Shown in pieces: positions 42,651-50,066 of a stretch of DNA of 64,000 nucleotides (position 1 is the first letter of the stretch; each line of letters opens with the position of its first letter). The notes below the pieces were generated by a model. That model ran no database searches. It was given only the letters and a program-made list of their open reading frames with translations, and was not told the origin of the DNA. The position numbers were made by a program, and so were the translations under genes. This stretch comes from Rothia santali (lineage in GTDB: Bacteria > Actinomycetota > Actinomycetes > Actinomycetales > Micrococcaceae): the NCBI RefSeq assembly GCF_024199905.1, contig NZ_JANAFB010000004.1, forward strand, positions 1 to 64,000, given 5' to 3'.

Positions 42651-42746
42651 GCGGGTGCCGTATGAGGCCGGAACGCAGGCGCAGCATGAGGCTGGAACGC
42701 GGACGCCGTATGAGGCCGGAACGCGGTTGCCGCGTCCGGCCGATGC
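42651..42746. repeat. 24-bp tandem repeat after the sortase gene
   Basis: Units at 42651, 42675 and 42699 share the core TATGAGGCCGGAAC or a close variant; the partial fourth begins at 42723. The first and third units differ at only two positions. The array starts nine bases after the sortase stop, in a 247-base gap that otherwise holds nothing recognisable. Confidence 0.75.
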
Positions 42747-42888
42747 CCGCGGCAGGCTCTTGCCCCCGCCCCGAATGGTCGGGCCCCCACCCCCTCGGCG
42801 CCGAAGCGTGCCCCACCGGGACGCTCGGACGGATCCGCCGACCTGATCCCCCTGAGCCCGCCGCCGCATCGTCCGCGGGGACCCGGCC

Positions 42889-43641
42889 ATGACCGTCACC
42901 GTCGGCGTCGACCTCGCCGCCAGCGACGCCAAGACCGCGACCGCGGCCCTGGCTTGGAGCCCCGGGGGCGCCCGCCTGCTCGACGTCGTTGTGGGGGCTT
43001 CCGACGCCGACGTCGTGCGCTCCGCATCCGGTGCCGAGGCCGTGGGCATCGACTGCGCCCTGGGATGGCCGCGCGAGTTCGTGGAGTTCCTGACGGCCTA
43101 CCGGAACGGTGCGATCCCGCCCCGCGAGGTCGGCGGGGCCGAGTGGCGGCGGCGCCTGTCCTTCCGGGAGACCGACCGGGTGGTCCGCGAGGTCACCGGC
43201 CGCTGGCCGCTCAGCGCCGCCACGGACCGGCTCGGCGTCACGGCCCTGCGCTGCGCGGAGCTGCTCGCCGCCTTCGAGGCCGAGGACGGCCGTGCCGTGG
43301 ACCGCTCGGGCGCGGGCCGGCACGCGGAGGTGTACCCGGCCGCCGCGCTCAGGATCTGGGGCCTGTACACCGCGGGGTACAAGGTGCGCGAGGACGCCCG
43401 GGAGGACCTGCTCGCCCGCCTGCTGGAGCGGGCGCCGTGGCTCGAGGTCTCCGCGGCCCAGCGGCGCGAGCTGGTCCGCACCGACCACGCCCTCGACGCC
43501 GTGCTGGCCGCGCTCAACGCCCGGGCCCACCGGATCGGGGTCACGCTCGAGCCGCCCGCCGAGATGCGCGAGCTGGCGCGCGAGGAGGGGTGGGTGGCGC
43601 TGCCGACCGGTCCGCTGGAGGGCCTGGACCCGCGCGGCTAG
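42889..43641 (+). CDS. DUF429 protein, predicted RNase H-like nuclease
   Basis: A 250-residue DUF429-family protein. The N-terminal GVDLA and the AVGIDCALGWP motif supply the acidic residues of the predicted RNase H fold, and VYPAAALRIWG plus RTDHALDAVLAALNARA are the conserved C-terminal blocks. The nuclease role is a prediction for the family. ATG 42889 is the first in-frame start. It converges on the DUF6320 gene with a 16-base gap. Confidence 0.85.
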   Translation: MTVTVGVDLAASDAKTATAALAWSPGGARLLDVVVGASDADVVRSASGAEAVGIDCALGWPREFVEFLTAYRNGAIPPREVGGAEWRRRLSFRETDRVVREVTGRWPLSAATDRLGVTALRCAELLAAFEAEDGRAVDRSGAGRHAEVYPAAALRIWGLYTAGYKVREDAREDLLARLLERAPWLEVSAAQRRELVRTDHALDAVLAALNARAHRIGVTLEPPAEMRELAREEGWVALPTGPLEGLDPRG

Positions 43642-43657
43642 GGCGCCCTGCAGCCCC

Positions 43658-44320
43658 TCAGAGGTGCAGCCGCTTGGCCAGCTCATGCCGGACCTCCGGC
43701 CCCCGGGTGAGCTGCAGCAGCGCCAGCGCCACGACGCCGAGCGCGCCGCAGATGGCCGAGGGGGCCGGCTGCTGCACCCACCCGAAGACGAGGAACACGA
43801 TGGGCGCCAGGCCGAGGATCGCCGTCAGCCCGCTGTAGAGGACGTGCTCTCCCGCCTCGATGCGCATCAGGCGCACCGTGATCAGCAGGGCGAGGATGGA
43901 GGACCCGCAGACGATCGGCACCGCGTACGCCAGCGACCAGCCGTGCCACCCGGTCAGGTAGTCCCAGTACACGCAGACCAGCCCGACGAGGACCACGAGG
44001 TACACGGTCCCCTTGGCCACGTTGCGGCGCTTGCGCACCGCCATCAGCACCACCAGCCACAGGGTCGCGACGCCCAGCCACACGGAGCGGAGCGCCCCCA
44101 GGTCGCTGAAGCGGCTGAAGAGCAGCTGGGCGAGGAACGAGGCGAGGATGGCCGCGAGCGAGGTGAGGAACAGCGCCCGCAGCACGCGGCGTCGCGAGAA
44201 CCTGAGCGGGACGGCCGGCAGAGGGCTGCGGACCGCCTCCCCGCCGAGGGGCTCCCCGCAGAGGGGGCAGCGGGTCCAGTCCCCCTCGACGTCGACGGCG
44301 CACGCCTCGCAGCGCTTCAT
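43658..44320 (-). CDS. DUF6320-like zinc-ribbon membrane protein
   Basis: A 220-residue protein. A zinc ribbon at the N terminus (CEACAVDVEGDWTRCPLCGEPL) precedes about six membrane segments. The ATG overlaps the acyltransferase stop (ATGA). Proteins of this type accompany acyltransferase and alpha/beta-hydrolase genes in many actinobacteria, so a role in lipid or ester metabolism is inferred from company only. Confidence 0.85.
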   Translation of the reverse strand: MKRCEACAVDVEGDWTRCPLCGEPLGGEAVRSPLPAVPLRFSRRRVLRALFLTSLAAILASFLAQLLFSRFSDLGALRSVWLGVATLWLVVLMAVRKRRNVAKGTVYLVVLVGLVCVYWDYLTGWHGWSLAYAVPIVCGSSILALLITVRLMRIEAGEHVLYSGLTAILGLAPIVFLVFGWVQQPAPSAICGALGVVALALLQLTRGPEVRHELAKRLHL

Positions 44321-45875
44321 CGCTCTCCCTCCGCGATGTCGGCCTCGGTGACGCGGGCAGCTGCCACCGTCACGCGGACCCCGCTCGCGGTGAGCATCCG
44401 GGCGAACTCCCTGACGTGGTCGGTCTCGACGAAGGGGGAGGTGAAGCTGACCGTGAGCAGGCCCGCGTGCGAAATTGCGCAGAACTGCGGGCGGACCGCC
44501 GAGACGTGGAACAGCATCCTTCCCACGCCCGCCTCGGCCGGCTCGGGCAGCACCACGCGGCCCAGGTTCGAGACCGCAACGCTCAGGCCGCGGTTGGTGC
44601 CCCAGTTGATCAGCCTCAGGATCGCGTCCTTGGCCACGCGCGGCATGACCCGCAGCAGCGGCGCCCGCTCGAACCGGATGAAGCGGCGCAGCTTCCGCTC
44701 CAGGGACGCGGTGGTGGCCTGCGGGAGGAACTGGCGCTCGAGGTTCCGGCAGATGGTCCCGAGGTCGTCGGGGCCCTCGCCGTAGGTGTGCTCCACCCGG
44801 GCGGTGGCGAAGAAGTTGCGCGCCGACGTCGAGGGGAAGAACTGGCGGAGGTTCACCGGGATCGACGCCGCGACGGTGCGGGACCTCCCGAGCCCACCCG
44901 CCGAGACGCGGAGGGACTCGAAGAACAGGGCCGTGAGGAACATCGTGAGCGAGACGCCCTCGGCGCGCGCCAGGGCGAGTGCCTCGGCGGCGGACAGGGT
45001 GAGCTCGACGGCGTGGGTGCGGTGGTCGGGCGTGCGGGTGCCCTTGACCCGGTGCACCCTCTGCGCGGGGGGACGCGCCAGCCGGTCGATTCTGCGGAGT
45101 GCGGAGGTCGCCCGTGCCGGGCGGTCCTCCTCGGGCGGCGCGGCGGGGTCCGTGCGCGCGGCGGAGGCGGCGGGCCCGGCGGGGCGTCCGGCCGCGGGCC
45201 CGGGAGGCGTCCGGCCGTGGGCTCGGCGAGGCGGCCGACGTCGGGCTCGATCGCGGGGGCGGCGCGGTGGCGGTGGCGGCGTCGTCGTCGGAAGTAGTGG
45301 GCGAAGCTGTCGGTCGTGAGCTCGTGGACGGTCTCCGCCGTGTCGCGGTCGGGATCGGCTGCCGCCGCGGACCGGCCTCGGGCGTGCCGCGGTCCGGCGG
45401 GCGGGCCGGGCCCACCGGGTGCCGCGCCTGCGCCGTCGAGGGCGGGCGCCTGCCCGGGCTCCCGCAGCCGGAGGTAGGCGGTCACGAGGTCGGTGATGAA
45501 CCACAGGGCGCCCGTCCCGTCCGAGAGGGCGTGGAAGATCTCGAGCACGATGCGTCGGCGGTGGTGGACCACGCGGAACAGCAGGGTGCGCCGCCCCTCC
45601 TGGTAGAGGGGTGCGCAGGTGGGCTGGTCCTCCGCGGTGACGAGCGGCCGCAGGTCGCTGTCCTGCAGGTAGTGCCAGAACACGCCGCTGCGCAGCACCG
45701 CGTGGTAGAGCGGGTACCGCTCGTACGTCGCGTCCAGGGCCTGCTGCAGGAGCCGCGGGTCGACGTCGTGGTCGAGCTCGGCGCTCAGGCGGAACACCTT
45801 GGGGTCGACGTCGCTGCGGGCGGCGAGGAAGATGTTGGAGGCGTTGTCGAGCCGCACCCAAGCCCGGCGCGTCAC
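44317..45875 (-). CDS. Condensation-like acyltransferase (alcohol acetyltransferase / WS-DGAT-like), frameshifted
   Basis: The N-terminal half begins at GTG 45875 (TRRAWVRLDNASNIFLAARSD) and carries the catalytic motif FHALSDG, the counterpart of HHxxxDG. The C-terminal half, in another frame, contains VELTLSAAEALALARAEGVSLTMFLTALF, IPVNLRQFFPS, and a C-terminal SNLGRVVLPEP block. The span is one base short of a multiple of three. Third-position bias switches frame near 45175-45195 in a G/C-rich run, so one base is probably missing there. A Pro/Arg-rich segment near the lesion may be a real linker. The start overlaps the hydrolase stop (GTGA). The likely reaction is acyl transfer to an alcohol, glycerolipid or glycolipid. 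Confidence 0.75.
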
Positions 45876-46825
45876 GCCGGGCCCCTCGCAGCGGGCGCCG
45901 AGTCCTCGTCGAGGAACCGGTTGACCGTCTCGTAGGCCTCCCGGAGCGGCCGTGAGAAGCGGGGCAGGGTGATGAACCCGTGCAGCGCACCGTCCACGCG
46001 ATGGGTGCGCACCGTGTTCCCCGCCTCCTCCAGGGCTCGGCCGTAGGCCTCCCCCTCGTCGCGCAGGAGGTCCAGCTCGGCGGTGATCAGCAGGCTCTTC
46101 GGCTGCCCCGAGTGGTCCGCCGCGTTCAGGGGCGCGATCAGCGGATCCCGTCGCTGCACCGGGTCCGGGGCGTAGAGCTCGAAGTAGTCCTGGATCTCCG
46201 TGTTGGTCAGCCGGTAGTCGCTGCCGTGGTCGCGCACCGACTCGAAGGGCGAGGTCGCCGGGTCGTGGTCCCAGTGCGTCACCGGGTACAGCAGGATCTG
46301 CCGGCTCGCCCTGCGCAGGCCGGCGTCCCGGAGCCGCAGGGAGACCACCGCGGCGAGGTTCGCCCCCGCGGAGTCGCCCACCAGGACGATCCGGCCGGCG
46401 TCGTCGATCCCCGCCCGCCGCGGATCCTCCAGCAGGAGCCGGGCGACGCGGTAGCAGTCCTCGAGCCCGGCGGGGAACGGGTGCTCCGGGGCCAGCCGGT
46501 AGTCCACCGAGGCGACGACGCAGCCGGTGAGGTCGGCCATCGCGGCGCACGCCGGGGTGTAGCTCTCGATGTCCCCGGTGACCCATCCGCCGCCGTGGAA
46601 GAAGAGCAGGACGTCGTCGCGTCGCCGTTCCCTCGGCTGGAAGATGCGGACGGGGATCCGGTGGGAGCCGTCCTCGGACACGATCTGCCGGTCCAGCGTG
46701 TGGTAGCGCGAGGGCGGCAGCGCGGCCAGGCGGTGCTGGAGGCGGCGGACTTTCTCGTAGTCCTCGCGCATGTTCACCCGCGGGGCGGAGAACAACCGCA
46801 GCGCCGCGCGGATCACTCGGTTCAT
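45872..46825 (-). CDS. Alpha/beta hydrolase, hormone-sensitive-lipase type
   Basis: A 317-residue esterase or lipase. The oxyanion motif FHGGGWVTGD, the nucleophile in GDSAGANL, the aspartate in AELDLLRDEG and the histidine in GALHGF complete the triad of this family. It is first in a three-gene operon with the acyltransferase and DUF6320 protein, each joined by a four-base overlap. Together the set could remodel an ester-linked lipid. ATG 46825 has no clear ribosome site. Confidence 0.9.
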   Translation of the reverse strand: MNRVIRAALRLFSAPRVNMREDYEKVRRLQHRLAALPPSRYHTLDRQIVSEDGSHRIPVRIFQPRERRRDDVLLFFHGGGWVTGDIESYTPACAAMADLTGCVVASVDYRLAPEHPFPAGLEDCYRVARLLLEDPRRAGIDDAGRIVLVGDSAGANLAAVVSLRLRDAGLRRASRQILLYPVTHWDHDPATSPFESVRDHGSDYRLTNTEIQDYFELYAPDPVQRRDPLIAPLNAADHSGQPKSLLITAELDLLRDEGEAYGRALEEAGNTVRTHRVDGALHGFITLPRFSRPLREAYETVNRFLDEDSAPAARGPA

Positions 46826-46880
46826 GGGCGGGCGGTGGGCTGGGGGCGGGGCGGTTCCATCGTCCCAGCCTAGCCTGGTC

Positions 46881-46936
46881 GCGGGACGGCGGGACGGCGG
46901 GACGGCGGGACGGCGGGACGGCGGGGCGGCGGGGAG
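46881..46936. repeat. 8-bp microsatellite GCGGGACG
   Basis: Five perfect copies (46881-46920) are followed by two imperfect ones (GCGGGGCG and GCGGGGAG). It lies about 55 bases upstream of the hydrolase start, where copy-number change could alter promoter spacing. Confidence 0.85.
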
Positions 46937-47001
46937 GCCGGGCGGGCCGGGCGAGGCGGGTGGACCGGCCGGGCAGGCGCCCCACCCCCGGCGTCGGCCC
47001 G

Positions 47002-47982
47002 TCACCCCGCCCGCAGCGCCTCGTCGTCCCGCCGCGCGTCCGCCTCGGTCCACCCGGCGTCCTCCGGCGGGTTCGCCAGATGCCAGCGCACCGACTCCGC
47101 GACCCGCCGCTCCGGCTCGCCGGGGTCCCACCCCAGCAGCCGCCGGGCCCGCTCCACGGACGCGAGGACGTGCTGCGCCGGGGCGCCGGTGAGGGCCAGG
47201 TCGGGCGGCAGCGCCTCCTCCGGGACGCGCACCAGCTCGAGCGGGGCCCCGGCCGCCCGGGCGATCTGCTCCATCCACGCCCGGATCGGCGCCGTGGCTG
47301 GCTCCGCGAGGTTGACGGCCAGTCCGTCCGCGGCGCGCGTGTCCAGGGCGGCGAGCACGCCGGTGGCGACGTCGTCCACGTGGGCCCGGCTCCACAGCAG
47401 GTTCCCGGCGCCCACCGGCACCTCGCGGCGTCCGGCCCGGATCCGGCGGAGCACGAGCTCCTCGCGCCGCTGCGGGTCGTGCGGACCGTAGACCATGGGC
47501 AGGCGCAGGACGACGGCGCCGCGCGGCAGCCACAGCTCCTCGACGTCGAGCTTCTCGTAGTCCTCCGGGACGCCGGCGAGCCCGGCCCCGCGGTAGGGGC
47601 GGCGCTCGCGGCGCGTCTCGGCGTCCTCCGCCAGCGGCACGGGCGACTCGAAGCGGCCGTTCCGCAGCCCGTCGAAGGCCTGGTACACGTCCTGGCTGGA
47701 GAGCACGACGGCGGGGACCTCCGGCAGGACGGGGAGGACGGCGCGGACGTCGTCGGCGGTCATGGCATAGGCGTCCACGAGGGTGTCGGGGGCGAAGCGG
47801 CGGATCCGGTCCGCGTGCTCGGCCAGACGACGCCGCTCGGTCCGCAGGTGCTCGACCGGGACCCACGGCGAGGGCTCGTGGCGGCCGCGGTGCACCACGA
47901 GGACGGCGTCGCCGCGCTCGTGCAGGCGTTCGACGACGCGCCGGCCGATGAACCGGGTGCCGCCCAGGACGAGGACCCTCAT
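47002..47982 (-). CDS. NAD-dependent epimerase/dehydratase-like protein (extended SDR)
   Basis: A 326-residue protein beginning MRVLVLGGTRFIGRRVVERL, the dinucleotide-binding motif of extended SDR proteins. VVLSSQDVY and, further on, LRLPMVYGPHD are the usual substrate-side blocks, although the classic YxxxK is not evident. It resembles the atypical members common in actinobacteria; the substrate is unknown. ATG 47982 is right at the Rossmann motif; a TATACC element a few bases upstream suggests a leaderless message. Confidence 0.8.
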   Translation of the reverse strand: MRVLVLGGTRFIGRRVVERLHERGDAVLVVHRGRHEPSPWVPVEHLRTERRRLAEHADRIRRFAPDTLVDAYAMTADDVRAVLPVLPEVPAVVLSSQDVYQAFDGLRNGRFESPVPLAEDAETRRERRPYRGAGLAGVPEDYEKLDVEELWLPRGAVVLRLPMVYGPHDPQRREELVLRRIRAGRREVPVGAGNLLWSRAHVDDVATGVLAALDTRAADGLAVNLAEPATAPIRAWMEQIARAAGAPLELVRVPEEALPPDLALTGAPAQHVLASVERARRLLGWDPGEPERRVAESVRWHLANPPEDAGWTEADARRDDEALRAG

Positions 47983-48096
47983 GACCCAGGTATATCCGGC
48001 GTGTTCTGGGCGCGCAATGGATGCAAGCCGCCCCAACGGAGCGGAGGATCTTCAGCAGGAGGGAAGATGCGCCTCTGGCGACCCTTCAGGAACCGG

Positions 48097-48150
48097 GTTA
48101 TCTTGAAAGATAACAGTTATAGGTTACATATCGAGCAAGATAAGGAGGTG
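48097..48150 (+). promoter_or_regulatory. Promoter, operator and ribosome site of the AbiEi-like gene
   Basis: GTTATCTTGAAAGATAAC (48097-48114) is a perfect palindrome with 8-bp arms. It overlaps a -35 box TTGAAA (48103-48108) that is 16 bases from a -10 box TACATA (48125-48130). Further GTTAT/GTTAC half-sites follow. A full AAGGAGGTG (48142-48150) ends four bases before the GTG start. The layout fits autorepression, as known for AbiEi antitoxins that bind inverted repeats in their own promoter. Confidence 0.75.
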
Positions 48151-48154
48151 GCTC

Positions 48155-49069
48155 GTGAAATCAATCCAGGCATTGACCGTCCTCGAGGAGCTCGGCGGCG
48201 CTCAGTGGGGTCTTGTCACCTCCGCGCAGGCGGTCAGCCGCGGAGTGGATCGGGTGACCCTGGGGCGTCTGGCCGACAGAGGCGCGGTGCAGCGCCTCCG
48301 GCACGGGGTCTACGCACTGCCTTCTGCGGGCTCCGGGCCCTTGCAAGATGTCCGGGCCGCCTGGCTCGCGACCGGTCCCTCCCTCGATGCCGACGAACGA
48401 GCCCTGGGGGAGCCAGAAGTGGTGGTCTCGCATCTGTCCGCCGCCGTCGCGCACGGGCTGGGGGATCTCCTCGCTTCCCATCATCACTTCACGTCTCCGG
48501 TGCGGCGGCAGACGTCGCAGCTGGACGTGAGGTTTCATCGCTCGTCGCTGGTCGCCGGTGACTGGGTACTCCTCGACGGCCTGCCCGTGACCTCCGTCGT
48601 GAGGACCGTGGCCGACCTCGTGCGGGATGGGATCGACGTCGACCACCTCGCACCCGTCCTCCGAGACGCCCTCCAGGTCGCCCCGGGCACGTACGGCGCG
48701 TTGGCTGAGGCCCTCTCGCCTGCCGCGGCGATGTACGGCCACGGCAGTGGTGAAGACCTCGTCGCCTCGTGTCTCAGGAGCGCTGGCCTGCCGGAGACGG
48801 CTCAGGACGTTCTCGAGCATCAGTCCGAGGCGTGGGGGCGCGCGATCGCGTCGCAGGTTCAGCGGAGCATCGAACCCTCGCTGCGGCAAGCCTTTCAACA
48901 GGTGGCCCTCGCCTCTCCGGCAACCGCGGACCAGGTGACGGATGCATGCGCCGCGCTGATCGCGTCGTCCTTCTGGGACGCCCTGCGGGACCTGGAGGGC
49001 CAGGGCAACCCGCTCCTGTACATCGCGGAGTCCCCCGGACACGGAGGACGCCGCGCCCCACGGCGATGA
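48155..49069 (+). CDS. AbiEi-family (type IV antitoxin-like) transcriptional regulator
   Basis: A 304-residue protein. An N-terminal winged helix (GLVTSAQAVSRGVDRVTLGRLADRGAVQRLRHGVYAL) and the following AbiEi C-terminal-like region (VVSHLSAAVAHGLG, LLDGLPVTSVVRTVADLVRDG) match AbiEi antitoxins. The C-terminal 100 residues (from about MYGHGSGEDL) are not recognised. GTG 48155 has a near-perfect ribosome site. Codon use is less G/C-biased than its neighbours, suggesting horizontal transfer. Instead of the nucleotidyltransferase toxin AbiEii, it overlaps a 66-residue gene (ATGA). Confidence 0.82.
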   Translation: MKSIQALTVLEELGGAQWGLVTSAQAVSRGVDRVTLGRLADRGAVQRLRHGVYALPSAGSGPLQDVRAAWLATGPSLDADERALGEPEVVVSHLSAAVAHGLGDLLASHHHFTSPVRRQTSQLDVRFHRSSLVAGDWVLLDGLPVTSVVRTVADLVRDGIDVDHLAPVLRDALQVAPGTYGALAEALSPAAAMYGHGSGEDLVASCLRSAGLPETAQDVLEHQSEAWGRAIASQVQRSIEPSLRQAFQQVALASPATADQVTDACAALIASSFWDALRDLEGQGNPLLYIAESPGHGGRRAPRR

Positions 49070-49266
49070 CCGCGCCGGATCCGGGATGGGAGGCCGCCTA
49101 CCCCCGGGCCGCCCGGGACTTCGCGGAGTTCCCGCCGGGCCTCCGTTCGCTCCGGAGCTCGCTGGAGGTGGCGGCGCGTTGCCTCGAGGAGGTGCTGGGC
49201 CGGTCGCGCGCGAGTGGCATCTGGGATCCCGCGGTGCAGGCGTGGAAGCCTGCACCCGACAGCTGA
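49066..49266 (+). CDS. Small unknown protein translationally coupled to the AbiEi-like gene
   Basis: A 66-residue protein starting MTAPDPGWEAAYPRAARDF. ATG 49066 overlaps the stop of the AbiEi-like gene by four bases, the coupling expected of an antitoxin-toxin pair. The sequence has a helical, mildly acidic middle (LRSLRSSLEVAARCLEEVLGRS) and an aromatic-rich end (GIWDPAVQAWKPAP). It has none of the motifs of nucleotidyltransferase toxins. It could be a novel small toxin, an accessory protein or a remnant; I do not recognise the family. Confidence 0.6.
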   Translation: MTAPDPGWEAAYPRAARDFAEFPPGLRSLRSSLEVAARCLEEVLGRSRASGIWDPAVQAWKPAPDS

Positions 49267-49296
49267 ATCCCACGGCTCGCCGACGCGCGGCCCGAA

Positions 49297-49566
49297 TTAT
49301 CGACGACCGAAGCGCCCGGGGCGTCCCGAGCGGGAGGAACCCGTGACGGCGACCAGCCCAGAGACGCTCAGCGCCACGACGCCGGTCACGACGACTAGGA
49401 AGCCGCCCGTACCTAGGACTGCGCGCAGCGTCACGGCGAGGGCCACTGCGATCCAGGCCGCCGCGACCGCCCATCTCAGCCGATCAGTCCCGCGCGGGTT
49501 CGCGGGGCGGCCCTCGCGGGGACCCTCGGGAGGCGGCGGCGTCGTCATTGAATGGGGATCGCTCAC
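49297..49566 (-). CDS. Small two-helix membrane protein
   Basis: An 89-residue protein with a Pro/Glu-rich cytoplasmic start and two membrane segments (WAVAAAWIAVALAVTLRAVL and GFLVVVTGVVALSVSGLVAV). GTG 49566 overlaps the stop of the upstream membrane gene (GTGA), which I take as the start; ATG 49548 has no ribosome site. Function unknown; probably partners its neighbour. Confidence 0.65.
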   Translation of the reverse strand: MSDPHSMTTPPPPEGPREGRPANPRGTDRLRWAVAAAWIAVALAVTLRAVLGTGGFLVVVTGVVALSVSGLVAVTGSSRSGRPGRFGRR

Positions 49567-50003
49567 GAGCCGGCCCGCCTCGCGGCATCCCGTGTTCGTC
49601 GGCGCCGGGAAACTCCCACTGCTCCTGCGGCAGCGGCGCCCAGCCCCACGCTCAGGACCAACGTGATGCCGGCTTCCAGAGGGTCCGGCGAGCCCCACAC
49701 GCCGGGCAGGGCGTAGAGCAGACAGGCGGCCGTGGTGAAGGCGAAGGCCTTGGCGGGATGGGTCAGCACCTCCTGCATCAGCCCGACGGGGCGGAGGGGC
49801 GGGATCGCGCAGCAGGCGATAATCGCGACCGGCACCGTGGCTGCCAGCAGCGTTATCGGCATGGAGACCGTCCCACCGCCGGTCAGCACCCGTACCAAGA
49901 CCTCGCGGGCCGCTCCGAGCAGGAGCGCCGCCAGCAACGGCGCACCCCACCTGCACGAGCGGCGCTGGAGGATCGAGCGGTCCTCAGTCCGGAAAGGGGT
50001 CAA
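49563..50003 (-). CDS. Four-helix membrane protein of unknown function
   Basis: A 146-residue protein with four hydrophobic segments (including GAPLLAALLLGAAREVLVRVL, split here as two turns, and MPITLLAATVPVAIIACCAI). TTG 50003 is favoured because GAGAGG sits eight bases upstream; GTG 50045 is an alternative that adds 14 residues. It lies 63 bases after the dimethylglycine-oxidase stop on the same strand and may be read through from it. No known domain recognised. Confidence 0.65.
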   Translation of the reverse strand: MTPFRTEDRSILQRRSCRWGAPLLAALLLGAAREVLVRVLTGGGTVSMPITLLAATVPVAIIACCAIPPLRPVGLMQEVLTHPAKAFAFTTAACLLYALPGVWGSPDPLEAGITLVLSVGLGAAAAGAVGVSRRRRTRDAARRAGS

Positions 50004-50066
50004 CGGAGCGTCCTCTCGGCTCGATGTCGGCTCGGGCGGGCGCACGACGTCGCCCGCCCGCTCCCC

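Noticed and set aside
49066..49266. AbiEii-type nucleotidyltransferase toxin
   Set aside because: The gene is only 66 codons long and lacks the G-S-x10-D-x-D type motif; it is reported as an unknown partner instead.
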